The position numbers were made by a program, and so were the translations under genes. A stretch of DNA of 64,000 nt, from NCBI RefSeq assembly GCF_003002815.1, contig NZ_PVTF01000003.1, positions 248,001-312,000 on the forward strand, read 5' to 3'. The stretch comes from Umezawaea tangerina. Lineage in GTDB: Bacteria; Actinomycetota; Actinomycetes; Mycobacteriales; Pseudonocardiaceae. Positions 56,168 to 64,000 of this stretch are shown piece after piece. Below the pieces are notes generated by a model. That model worked only from the letters and a program-made list of their open reading frames with translations. It had not been told where the DNA came from and did not search any database. How positions within the stretch are numbered: the stretch's first letter is position 1; every line of letters starts with the position of its first letter.

Positions 56168-59100
56168 GTGAGCACGCTGCAGTTCAAGCGAACGCCACGC
56201 CTTGCTGCTCCACGGCCACCAGGCGGGGAAGTCCACCTCGAACCACCACCCGAGGTGCCCAGGGTCATCCCCGGCAACATCATGATGAAGGCGCTGCCCG
56301 TCGTCATGATCGCGTCGTCCGTGGGGATGATGGTGCTGATGTTCAGCACCGGCTCGAGGGCGCCCGCCGCCATGATCATGCCGGGCATGATGATGATCTC
56401 GACCGTCGGCATGATGGCCGGCGGGATGGGTGGCGGCAAGGGCCAGAAGAAGGCCGAGATGAACGAGGACCGCAAGGACTACCTGCGGTACCTCGGCCAG
56501 ATGCGGGACCGCGCCCGTGAGGCGGCCGACGAGCAGCGCGCCGAGCGCGAGTGGGTCCACCCCGACCCGCAGATGCTGTGGTCGCTGGCCACCACCCGCC
56601 GGATGTGGGAGCGCAGGCAGAACGACCCCGACTTCTGCCACCTGCGCGCGGGCCGCGGCTCGCAGCGGCTGGCCACCCGGCTGGTGCCGCCGCAGACCGG
56701 CCCCGTCGAGGAGCTCGAGCCGATCGCCACGCTGGCGCTGCGCCGCTTCGTGCGCGCCCACTCGCTCGTGCCCGAGCTGCCGATCTCCATCGCGCTGCGC
56801 GGGTTCGCCGCGGTCGGCCTGATCGGCGACACCGAGATCAAGCGCGGCCTCGCCAGGGCCCTGCTGGCCCAGCTGGCCACGTTCCACTGCCCGGACGACC
56901 TGCTGATCGCCGTGGTCACCACCGGTCGCACCAAGTCCCAGTGGGAATGGGCGAAGTGGCTGCCGCACGTCCAGCACCCGGCGATCGTCGACGGCATCGG
57001 CCAGATGCGGATGATGGCGGGCTCGCTGGCCGAGGTCGAGCAGATGCTCGACGAGCAGCTCCGCGAGCGACAGCGGTTCACCCGCAACGCCCCGCCGCCC
57101 GCCGACCAGCCGCACATCGTGATCGTGATCGACGACGGCGACGTGACCCGCGAGGAGCAGATCCTGCTCGAGGAGGGCCTGGTCGGCGTCACGCTGCTCG
57201 ACCTGTCGGAGTCGCTGGGCAACCTGACCGCCCGCCGCGGTCTGCGGCTGGTGATCGAGGACGACAAGCTCGGCGCCCGCAGCGCCAGCGGCGTCGAGTG
57301 GTTCGGCCGTCCCGACTGGCTGAGCCTGGTCGAGGCCGAGGCGCTGGCCCGCCGCCTCTCGCCCTACCGGGTCGGCGGCGTCGACACCGGTGGCAGCGAG
57401 GAGGACCCGCTGTCGATGAACAACAACCCGCCGCTGCTGGAGTTCCTCTCCATCCCCGGCGACCCGATGACCTTCGACGTGCAGCAGGCGTGGCGGCCCC
57501 GGCCGGTGCGCGACCGCTACCGGGTGCCGTTCGGCATCGGCGAGTTCGGTCAGCAGGTCGAGCTGGACATCAAGGAATCGGCGATGGAGGGCATGGGCCC
57601 GCACGGCCTGTGCATCGGCGCCACCGGTTCCGGCAAGTCGGAGTTCCTGCGCACCCTGGTGCTGGGCATGCTGGCCACGCACTCGTCGACCTCGCTCAAC
57701 ATGATCCTGGTCGACTTCAAGGGTGGTGCCACGTTCCTCGGTCTGGACAAGGCGCCGCACGTCGCCGCGACGATCACCAACCTCGCGGGCGACCTGACGC
57801 TGGTCGACCGCATGAAGGACGCCATCGCGGGCGAGGTGTCCCGCCGCCAGGAGGTGCTGGCGAAGGGCAACTACAAGAACGTCTGGGACTACGAGAAGGC
57901 CCGTGAGAACGGTGCCGACCTCGACCCGCTGCCCGCGCTGTTCATCTGCATCGACGAGTTCTCCGAGATGCTGACGGCCAAGCCGGACTTCATCGACATC
58001 TTCCTGCAGATCGGTCGAGTCGGCCGCTCGCTGCAGATCCACATGCTGCTCGCCTCGCAGCGCCTGGAAGAGGGCAAGCTGCGCGGTCTGGACACGTTCC
58101 TGTCCTACCGGATCGGTCTGAAGACGTTCTCCGCCGCCGAGTCGCGCGCCGCGATCGGCGTGCCGGACGCCTACGAGCTGCCGCCCATCCCCGGCTCCGG
58201 CTACCTGGGCATCCAGGGCTCGCCGCTGGTCCGGTTCAAGGCGCTCTACGTGTCCGGCCCGTACCGGCCCGCGGGCATGCAGGTCGCGGGCCCGTCGGCC
58301 GCGGTCAGCGGCGACAAGCGGCCGCGCTACTTCGTGCCGGACTACATCGAGATCCCCAAGGAACCGGTCAAGCCGGTCGTGGTCGTGGAGGAGAAGAAGG
58401 AGGACAGCAACGAGCCGAGCCAGCTCGAGGTCATCGTGAACAAGCTCGTCGGCCAGGGTCCTCCCGCCCACGAGGTGTGGCTGCCCCCGCTGAACGAGCC
58501 GCCGTCGCTGGACACGATGCTGCCCCCGTTGCAGCCCACCGAGGACCGCGGTCTCACCGCTCCCGGCTTCGTCACCAACGGCAAGCTCCAGGTCGCGATC
58601 GGCGTCGTGGACAAGCCGTTCGAGCAGCGCCGCGACCTGCTGTGGGCGGACTTCTCCGGTGCGGCCGGTCACGGCGCGATCGTCGGCGGCCCGCAGTCGG
58701 GCAAGTCGATGATGCTGCGCACGCTGATCACGTCGATGGCGTTGACGCACACCGCGCAGGAGGTCCAGTTCTACTGCCTCGACCTCGGTGGTGGCACGCT
58801 CGCCGCACTGGAGCGGCTGCCGCACGTCGGTGGCTTCGCCAGCAGGCTCGACGTCGACAAGGCCCGCCGCATGATCGCCGAGCTCGCGGGCCTGATCTCC
58901 GAGCGGGAGCAGCGGTTCCGGGCGCAGGGCATCGACTCGATGGTCGAGTTCCGCAACCGCAAGCGCCGGGGCGAGATCAAGGACGACCAGTTCGGCGACG
59001 CGTTCCTGCTCGTCGACGGCTGGATGAACTTCCGGCAGGAGTTCGAGACGCTCGAACCGCAGGTGCAGGCGCTCGCCGCGCAGGGCCTGTCCTACGGCGT

Positions 59101-60166
59101 GCACGTCGTGATCGCGGCGAACAGGTGGGCGGAGATCCGCCCGGCCATGAAGGACCTGCTGGGCACGAGGTTCGAGCTGCGGCTGGGTGACCCGTCGGAG
59201 TCCGATGTGGACCGCAAGGTCGCCGTCAACATCCCGCCGGGCAGGCCGGGCCGCGGTCTTTCCCCGCAGAAGCTGCACTTCCTCACCGCGCTGCCGCGCA
59301 TCGACGCCTCCTCGGACGCGTCGACCGTGGCCTCGGGCATCCAGGACCTGATCACGAAGGTCACCCAGTCCTGGCGCGGGCCGCACGCGCCCGCCGTCCG
59401 ACTGCTGCCGGACCTGTTGCCCTACAAGCAGTTCATGGCCCAGGTCGAGCAGGTCCGCCCCAACCGCGGCCACCTGGTCCCGATCGGCGTGGACGAGGAC
59501 GAGCTGGCCCCGGTCTACCTGGACTTCGACAACGACCCGCACTTCATGTCGCTGGCCGACGGCGAGTCCGGCAAGACCGGCATGCTCCGCGCGATCGTGC
59601 GCGGCATCATGACGCACTACACGTCGAACGAGGCGCTGATCCTGCTCGTCGACTACCGCCGCACCATGCTCGGGTTCATCGACACCGACCACCTGCTCAG
59701 CTACGCGGTGTCCTCGGCGCAGCTGACCGACATGATCAAGGACGTCCGGGGCTCGATGCTCGGCCGCCTGCCCGGTCCCGACGTCACCCAGGACCAGCTG
59801 CGCAACCGGTCCTGGTGGAAGGGGCCCGAGCTGTTCATCGTCGTCGACGACTACGACCTCGTCGCGCCGCAGGGCGGCCAGAACCCGCTCCAGCCGCTGG
59901 CGGAGTTCATCCCGCAGGCGAAGGACGTCGGTCTGCACGTCGTCGTGGTGCGCCGCATGGGTGGCGCGTCCCGCGCGATGTTCGACCCGATCATCGGCAA
60001 GCTCAAGGAGATCGCGTCGCCGTTCATGATCGGTAGCGGTAGCAAGGAGGAGGGCAACCTCGTCGGCAACCTGAAGCCCTCGCCCCAGCCTCCGGGCCGC
60101 GGCACGCTGGTCACCCGCAAGAACGGCCAGCAGCGCGTCCAGTTCGCCTGGGTCGACCCGGAGTAG
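56168..60166 (+). CDS. eccC: Type VII secretion ATPase EccC (fused EccCa-EccCb)
   Basis: 1332 residues, motor of the ESX machine. Two membrane helices near the N-terminus (about 37-85, Met-rich), a DUF/stalk domain, then three FtsK/SpoIIIE ATPase domains with P-loops GATGSGKS (484-491), GGPQSGKS (840-847) and a weaker GESGKT (1132-1137). Domain 1 Walker B is ALFICIDEF. The third P-loop lacks the usual second Gly spacing, consistent with a substrate-regulated, poorly active domain. Single-chain EccC is the ESX-4/ancestral layout. GTG start six bases after GAAGAGG. Confidence 0.96.
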   Translation: MSTLQFKRTPRLAAPRPPGGEVHLEPPPEVPRVIPGNIMMKALPVVMIASSVGMMVLMFSTGSRAPAAMIMPGMMMISTVGMMAGGMGGGKGQKKAEMNEDRKDYLRYLGQMRDRAREAADEQRAEREWVHPDPQMLWSLATTRRMWERRQNDPDFCHLRAGRGSQRLATRLVPPQTGPVEELEPIATLALRRFVRAHSLVPELPISIALRGFAAVGLIGDTEIKRGLARALLAQLATFHCPDDLLIAVVTTGRTKSQWEWAKWLPHVQHPAIVDGIGQMRMMAGSLAEVEQMLDEQLRERQRFTRNAPPPADQPHIVIVIDDGDVTREEQILLEEGLVGVTLLDLSESLGNLTARRGLRLVIEDDKLGARSASGVEWFGRPDWLSLVEAEALARRLSPYRVGGVDTGGSEEDPLSMNNNPPLLEFLSIPGDPMTFDVQQAWRPRPVRDRYRVPFGIGEFGQQVELDIKESAMEGMGPHGLCIGATGSGKSEFLRTLVLGMLATHSSTSLNMILVDFKGGATFLGLDKAPHVAATITNLAGDLTLVDRMKDAIAGEVSRRQEVLAKGNYKNVWDYEKARENGADLDPLPALFICIDEFSEMLTAKPDFIDIFLQIGRVGRSLQIHMLLASQRLEEGKLRGLDTFLSYRIGLKTFSAAESRAAIGVPDAYELPPIPGSGYLGIQGSPLVRFKALYVSGPYRPAGMQVAGPSAAVSGDKRPRYFVPDYIEIPKEPVKPVVVVEEKKEDSNEPSQLEVIVNKLVGQGPPAHEVWLPPLNEPPSLDTMLPPLQPTEDRGLTAPGFVTNGKLQVAIGVVDKPFEQRRDLLWADFSGAAGHGAIVGGPQSGKSMMLRTLITSMALTHTAQEVQFYCLDLGGGTLAALERLPHVGGFASRLDVDKARRMIAELAGLISEREQRFRAQGIDSMVEFRNRKRRGEIKDDQFGDAFLLVDGWMNFRQEFETLEPQVQALAAQGLSYGVHVVIAANRWAEIRPAMKDLLGTRFELRLGDPSESDVDRKVAVNIPPGRPGRGLSPQKLHFLTALPRIDASSDASTVASGIQDLITKVTQSWRGPHAPAVRLLPDLLPYKQFMAQVEQVRPNRGHLVPIGVDEDELAPVYLDFDNDPHFMSLADGESGKTGMLRAIVRGIMTHYTSNEALILLVDYRRTMLGFIDTDHLLSYAVSSAQLTDMIKDVRGSMLGRLPGPDVTQDQLRNRSWWKGPELFIVVDDYDLVAPQGGQNPLQPLAEFIPQAKDVGLHVVVVRRMGGASRAMFDPIIGKLKEIASPFMIGSGSKEEGNLVGNLKPSPQPPGRGTLVTRKNGQQRVQFAWVDPE

Positions 60167-60186
60167 CCGATCGGGAGCACGAGTGG

Positions 60187-60220
60187 AACGGGCCCGCGAC
60201 ACACGTGTCGCGGGCCCGTT
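60187..60220 (+). terminator. Hairpin terminator after eccC
   Basis: Perfect 14-bp arms (60187-60200/60207-60220) with ACACGT loop, 20 bases past the stop; followed by CTGCCTTG. The intergenic region to 60409 also has GTGAC-TCCT-GTCAC, and no certain promoter. Confidence 0.75.
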
Positions 60221-60409
60221 CTGCCTTGACCGGTCGGTCCACGCGGCCCCTCCCAGTGCCGTGGCGGAAGTGACTCCTGTCACGTCCGGACTGGTCACGG
60301 CGGTGCGCGGGGGCGTCGGCACCGCGAACCGGCCGGGTTGCGCCACGGCCGTCGGTGGCATCGGGTATGCATGTGCTGCCCGGCTGTCCCGCCGGATGAG
60401 GGGATTCGG

Positions 60410-62197
60410 ATGAGTTTGCACGTGGCGGTCGACTTCGGCACGTCCAGCACCTGCGTAGCGCTGTCGGTGCACGGGCGGGAGCCGCAGGTCGTCGTGATCG
60501 ACGGTCAGCCGCTGGTGCCCTCCGCCGTGTTCGCCGCCCCGGACGGCACCCTGTTCGTCGGCCACGAGGCCGAGCGGCAGGCCGCCGTCGACCCCTCCCG
60601 GTACGAGCCGAACCCGAAGCGCCGCATCGACGAGGGCGAGCTGCTGCTCGGCACCAGCGTGCTGCGGGTGTCGGACGTGGTGCGCGCGGTGCTCACGAGG
60701 GCCGTGAACGAGGCGCGGCGGGTCGCGGGCGGGATGCCGGTGGACCTGCTCGTGCTCACGCACCCGGCCGACTGGGGCGCCATCCGGACCCGCGTGCTCC
60801 TCCAGGCCGCGAACAAGCTCGCCAACGAGATCAGGCTGGTCCCCGAGCCGGTGGCGGCCGCGGTGTTCCACTCGGCCGGGCACGCGATGGCCGAGGGCGC
60901 CACGCTCGCCGTGCTCGACCTCGGCGCGGGCACGGTGGACGCCACCGTCATCAGCCGCCAGGGCGGTGCCTTCCGGGTGCTGGCCACCAAGGGCGACCCC
61001 AGCTTCGGCGGCGCGGACGTCGACCAGCTGCTCCTGGAGCACCTCGGCTCGCAGGTGCCGCCGCCCGACCGGGACGCCTGGCGGCAGCTCGTCGAGGGCC
61101 AGGCGATGGCAGACCGGCGCCGTCGGCGGATGCTCCGCCAGGACGTGCGGGGCGCCAAGGAGACGCTGTCGCGGCACGCCTACACCGACGTCCCGATGCC
61201 GCCGCCGTTCCGGGACGCCCACGTCACCCGCAGTGACCTGGAACGGCTCATCAGCGCCCCGCTCAACCGGGCCGTGGCGCTGGTGCTGGGCGCGGTGCGC
61301 AACACCGGGCTGAACCCGCGGCAGCTCGCGGGCATCTTCCTGGTCGGCGGGTCCAGCCGGATCCCGATGGTCGCGCGGCTCGTGATGGAGCAGTCCGGGG
61401 TCGTGCCGACGAGCATCGACCAGCCCGAGACCGTGGTCGCCCGCGGCGCCCTGCGGGCCGTCGCCGTCGAGCAGGCCGCACCGCCCAAGGCGGCGGTCCC
61501 GGAGGAGGGCACCCGCAAGATCACCAGGAAGATCGGCGCCCCCGAGACCTACCGGACGGCCTTTCCCGCGACACCCGCCCCCGGTTTCGCGAGGCCCCCG
61601 CAATTCCCCGTCGTGGCGCCTCCGGTGAAAAAGCGTTCACGCGTTCCGCTACTGGTCGGCGGAGCCGTTCTGCTGGTCGCGGTAATCGGCGCGTCGGTCG
61701 CCTACGCGATCTCGTCGAATGGCAAGACCGAGGGCGGGGAAACGGGCCCGTCGAAAAGCGCGGACCCCGGCAAGCAGATCTCCGTGTACGACTACAGCTT
61801 CTCCGCACCGCTCGACTGGGAGCAGAGCGGAGGCGATCCGACGACCCGCAAGGTGCAGGTCAGACCGGCGGGCGCGGATTCCACCAAAGACCTCATCGCG
61901 GTGCAGGAACAACCGCTCACCTACGACGCGTCCGCGGACCGCGACCGGGCCGTGCGGGAACTCCGCTCGGAGTACGACGTGGCGAAGAACCTTTCCGATT
62001 TCACCCCGCAGACGAGCTACGCGGGCAAGGATGTCGTGTACTACCGGGAACGGCCCGAGGGCCTGACGATCGACTGGTACGTGCTGCTCAAGGGCGGTGC
62101 GCAGGTCAGCGTCGGGTGCCAGTACACGCAGGCGGGCGAACAGCGGGTCCGCTCCGCCTGCGAACAGGTCGTCCGGACCTTGACCGTCACGAGTTGA
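60410..62197 (+). CDS. Hsp70-like type VII secretion-associated membrane protein (Rv3446c-type)
   Basis: 595 residues. N-terminal actin/Hsp70 ATPase fold: phosphate-1 VDFGTSST (7-14), phosphate-2 LDLGAGTVD (169-177), adenosine motif GIFLVGGSSRIP (308-319). No Hsp70 peptide-binding domain; instead a linker, one membrane helix (about 413-434) and an outer domain (about 455-595) ending in VGCQYTQAGEQRVRSACEQVVRTLTVTS with a Cys pair. The layout fits the type VII secretion-associated family that includes M. tuberculosis Rv3446c, also beside rplM. Role unknown; could couple ATP state to export. ATG 60410 after GAGGGG. Confidence 0.8.
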   Translation: MSLHVAVDFGTSSTCVALSVHGREPQVVVIDGQPLVPSAVFAAPDGTLFVGHEAERQAAVDPSRYEPNPKRRIDEGELLLGTSVLRVSDVVRAVLTRAVNEARRVAGGMPVDLLVLTHPADWGAIRTRVLLQAANKLANEIRLVPEPVAAAVFHSAGHAMAEGATLAVLDLGAGTVDATVISRQGGAFRVLATKGDPSFGGADVDQLLLEHLGSQVPPPDRDAWRQLVEGQAMADRRRRRMLRQDVRGAKETLSRHAYTDVPMPPPFRDAHVTRSDLERLISAPLNRAVALVLGAVRNTGLNPRQLAGIFLVGGSSRIPMVARLVMEQSGVVPTSIDQPETVVARGALRAVAVEQAAPPKAAVPEEGTRKITRKIGAPETYRTAFPATPAPGFARPPQFPVVAPPVKKRSRVPLLVGGAVLLVAVIGASVAYAISSNGKTEGGETGPSKSADPGKQISVYDYSFSAPLDWEQSGGDPTTRKVQVRPAGADSTKDLIAVQEQPLTYDASADRDRAVRELRSEYDVAKNLSDFTPQTSYAGKDVVYYRERPEGLTIDWYVLLKGGAQVSVGCQYTQAGEQRVRSACEQVVRTLTVTS

Positions 62198-62211
62198 CCA
62201 GGAGGGTCGGC

Positions 62212-62622
62212 ATGACCTCGGAAGCGTTCGCCAGGTTCCGCGCGGACCTGTCGGCGGCCGTCACCAGGGGTCGGCGGGCCGCCGCGGCCGCGGGCGCGCG
62301 CAACGCGGAGGCCCGCGACCGCAGCCGTGAGCTGGCCGAGCGGTTGCGCGCGCGGCAGGCCGCGCCGGGGCAGCAGCCCACCTCGCCGGACGTCCGGAGG
62401 GTGGCCAACGGGTTCCGCGAGGAGCGCGGCCTGCCCGTCGAGCGGCTGCCGGACGGTGCTCCGCAGGAGGCGCCGGCTGAGACGGAAAAGCCGGTCGACG
62501 CAAAAGCAAATTCGGAGACGCCGACCACTCTCGGTTCACGTCCGGTGGCCGGTCCGCGGGGTCAACTTCCCCGTGCGGGTGACGATGACGAGGACTTTTC
62601 GCAAGGGCAAATCCTCTACTGA
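62212..62622 (+). CDS. Small charged protein of the ESX locus, unknown function
   Basis: 136 residues. Basic helical N-terminus (SEAFARFRADLSAAVTRGRRAAAAAGARNAEARDRSRELAERLRARQA), disordered middle, and an acidic, aromatic end (DDDEDFSQGQILY). Cytoplasmic by appearance. CAGGAGGG ribosome site, 14 bases after the Hsp70-like gene, hence cotranscribed. No recognised domain; might be a substrate chaperone or adaptor (speculation). Confidence 0.6.
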   Translation: MTSEAFARFRADLSAAVTRGRRAAAAAGARNAEARDRSRELAERLRARQAAPGQQPTSPDVRRVANGFREERGLPVERLPDGAPQEAPAETEKPVDAKANSETPTTLGSRPVAGPRGQLPRAGDDDEDFSQGQILY

Positions 62623-62774
62623 CCGTAACGGCCTCACCCGGTGACGTTCACTAGAGCAACTGTTTCCGGCGAAGGCGCGACAAGACGGAACCGGCATGGC
62701 ACTGTGTCCGTCGTAGGGGCAGTACAGGCTGAGAACGTGCGGCCCGATCCCATCTATCAAGGGGGCTTTTCCCA

Positions 62775-63083
62775 ATGGCACTATTCGCAACTGGCAGCCA
62801 GGAGCTCTTGACCGCGGGTCAGGACATCGTCAGCACCGGCGAAGAGATCGACGGCATTCTCAAGAACCTGAACAACATCATCGACGCGATCAACGGCACC
62901 TGGTCCGGTGCCGCCAAGGACGCGTTCACGGTGCTGAACACCCGGTTCGACGAGGACGCCAGGAAGCTGAACGAGGCGCTGAAGGAAATCGCCGAGCAGG
63001 TCACCGGCAGCGCGAACCTGTACGTGCAGCAGCAGGAAGAGCAGGCGCAGCAGATGAGCTCCATCACCTCGCGCCTCGGCTGA
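62775..63083 (+). CDS. WXG100 protein (ESAT-6 family), first of pair
   Basis: 102 residues, helical hairpin with the W-x-G turn at Trp43-Ser-Gly45 (NGTWSGAAKDAF). The C-terminal helix (YVQQQEEQAQQMSS) has no exact Tyr-x3-Asp/Glu, so the partner or the tail may provide the signal. Corresponds by position to EsxU/EsxT of M. tuberculosis ESX-4. The 152-bp gap before it probably holds its promoter, not identified. Start has AGGGGG upstream. Confidence 0.9.
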   Translation: MALFATGSQELLTAGQDIVSTGEEIDGILKNLNNIIDAINGTWSGAAKDAFTVLNTRFDEDARKLNEALKEIAEQVTGSANLYVQQQEEQAQQMSSITSRLG

Positions 63084-63145
63084 GTACCGCAGCTCCACCT
63101 GTTTCACCTCCTTCGGCTTTTTCTGATTAGGACTTGGGGAATTTC

Positions 63146-63430
63146 ATGGACATCAAGGTTGATTTCGGTTCGTTGGACGGTCTCGCGGGCGACATCGCCT
63201 CGCAGGCCTCCACCCTGCAGAGCACGCTCGAGAACCTGAAGAGCCGCCTCGCGCCCGCCATCGCCCAGTGGGAGGGTGGTTCGGGTGGCGCGTACCAGGC
63301 CTCGCAGCAGAAGTGGGACCAGGCCGCCGAGGACCTGCAGCAGGTGCTCGCGCAGATCGGCACCGCCGTCCGCGCCGCGAACGAGTCCTTCCAGCAGGGC
63401 GAGCAGCAGAACACCTCTCGCTGGGGCTAG
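63146..63430 (+). CDS. WXG100 protein (ESAT-6 family), second of pair
   Basis: 94 residues. Helix, turn W-E-G (Trp42-Glu-Gly44, QWEGGSGGAYQASQQKWDQ), helix; ends SFQQGEQQNTSRWG. Expected to form a heterodimer with the preceding protein and leave through the EccC pore. ATG 63146 chosen (GGGGA five bases upstream) over TTG 63134. Confidence 0.92.
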   Translation: MDIKVDFGSLDGLAGDIASQASTLQSTLENLKSRLAPAIAQWEGGSGGAYQASQQKWDQAAEDLQQVLAQIGTAVRAANESFQQGEQQNTSRWG

Positions 63431-63438
63431 ATCTTCAG

Positions 63439-63490
63439 TCACGCAGCGTGACCACGCGGGCCCTGGAACCGTTCGGTTCCGGGGCCCGCG
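63439..63490 (+). terminator. Double-hairpin terminator after the esx pair
   Basis: GTCACG-CAG-CGTGAC (63439-63453) followed by a 16-bp stem (63455-63470/63475-63490, one G-U, GTTC loop). It separates the ESX locus from the rplM promoter. Confidence 0.75.
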
Positions 63491-63522
63491 CACGTTCCGA
63501 CCACTGGTTGGCGGGGGCCGTT

Positions 63523-63552
63523 TTGACCCGGCCACGACCCAACCGGTATCTT
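63523..63552 (+). promoter_or_regulatory. Probable rplM-rpsI promoter
   Basis: TTGACC (63523-63528), 18-bp spacer, TATCTT (63547-63552); identical hexamers and spacing to the rpsL promoter. Leader of about 137 nt to the GTG of rplM. Confidence 0.75.
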
Positions 63553-63695
63553 CCTACGTTGTTGTGCGGTATCCGGTGCGACATTGCGCGCCGCGTGTGT
63601 TCTGGTCCACTTGCCCAGCTCGTTCTCGAGGGGCAATCCGGCCTGGAGCAGCCGCCGCAATGTCCACCAGACGCAAGTGACGACGAGGTAGATCC

Positions 63696-64000
63696 GTGCG
63701 CACGTACAGCCCGAAGGCCGGCGAGGTGACCCGCGCCTGGCATGTGATCGACGCCCAGGACGTGGTGCTCGGTCGGCTCGCCACCCAGGCCGCGACGCTG
63801 CTGCGCGGCAAGCACAAGCCGACTTATGCCCCGCATGTCGACACTGGCGACTTCGTCGTCATCATCAATGCTGACAAGGTTGCCCTGACCGGCAACAAGC
63901 GGGACCAGGAGTTCGTGTACCGCCACAGCGGTCACCCCGGTGGTCTGCGCAAGCAGTCCTTCGGCGAGGCGCTTGACACGCGCGCCGACCGGCTCGTCGA
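63696..64000 (+). CDS. rplM: 50S ribosomal protein L13 (partial, 5' end)
   Basis: First 101 codons; the gene runs off the window. [68 protein letters not shown] is unmistakable L13. GTG start at 63696 after GAGGTAG. rpsI is expected next. Confidence 0.97.
   Translation, partial: MRTYSPKAGEVTRAWHVIDAQDVVLGRLATQAATLLRGKHKPTYAPHVDTGDFVVIINADKVALTGNKRDQEFVYRHSGHPGGLRKQSFGEALDTRADRLV

Noticed and set aside
56141-61603. 1820-codon open frame antisense to eccC and the Hsp70-like gene
   Set aside because: Spans two real genes and their terminator; composition typical of a shadow frame.

Overview
The window is high-GC (roughly 70%) DNA from an actinomycete. Gene order and protein sequences point to the Pseudonocardiales (Actinosynnema/Saccharothrix/Lentzea-like); this placement is inference. 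Evidence: an mce operon directly upstream of rpoB, many GTG/TTG starts, actinobacterial-type ribosomal proteins (Cys-containing S14 and L36, long-tailed L17), a short-LID adenylate kinase, and an ESX-4-type secretion locus between truA and rplM, as in Mycobacterium.

Layout. (1) 1-6222: the end of an mce operon (tail of an mceB-like gene, mceC, D, E, F, two Mce-associated membrane proteins). (2) 6223-14281: rpoB-rpoC with its promoter, an intercistronic hairpin and a terminator. (3) 14282-20422: an accessory pocket between the RNA polymerase and str operons. It holds a nucleotidyltransferase-like gene, a prolyl aminopeptidase, a probable toxin-antitoxin pair with its own promoter/operator, a zinc-ribbon protein, an APH-family kinase, an EamA exporter and a small anchored Cys-rich protein. 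Two copies of an unusual hairpin-rich repeat element flank parts of it. (4) 20423-25130: rpsL-rpsG-fusA-tuf. (5) 25131-38367: S10/spc superoperon (rpsJ to rplO), then secY-adk-map. (6) 38368-39291: a second kind of nested inverted-repeat element and a DUF1707 membrane protein. (7) 39292-44211: infA-rpmJ-rpsM-rpsK-rpsD-rpoA-rplQ-truA. (8) 44257-46856: an alpha/beta hydrolase and a secreted subtilisin, both on the minus strand. (9) 47109-63430: a type VII (ESX-4-like) secretion locus with eccE, eccB, eccC, eccD, mycP, two WXG100 proteins, two further probable substrates, an Hsp70-like membrane protein and two uncharacterised small genes. (10) 63431-64000: promoter and start of rplM.

Most of the window is the conserved transcription/translation core. 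Novelty is concentrated in the non-coding repeats (14395-14770, 19629-19935, 38504-38619, 52669-52935), in the uncharacterised gene translationally coupled to eccE, in the toxin-antitoxin-like pair, and in promoter and leader motifs shared between ribosomal operons. No tRNA, rRNA, CRISPR array, transposase or phage gene was seen.
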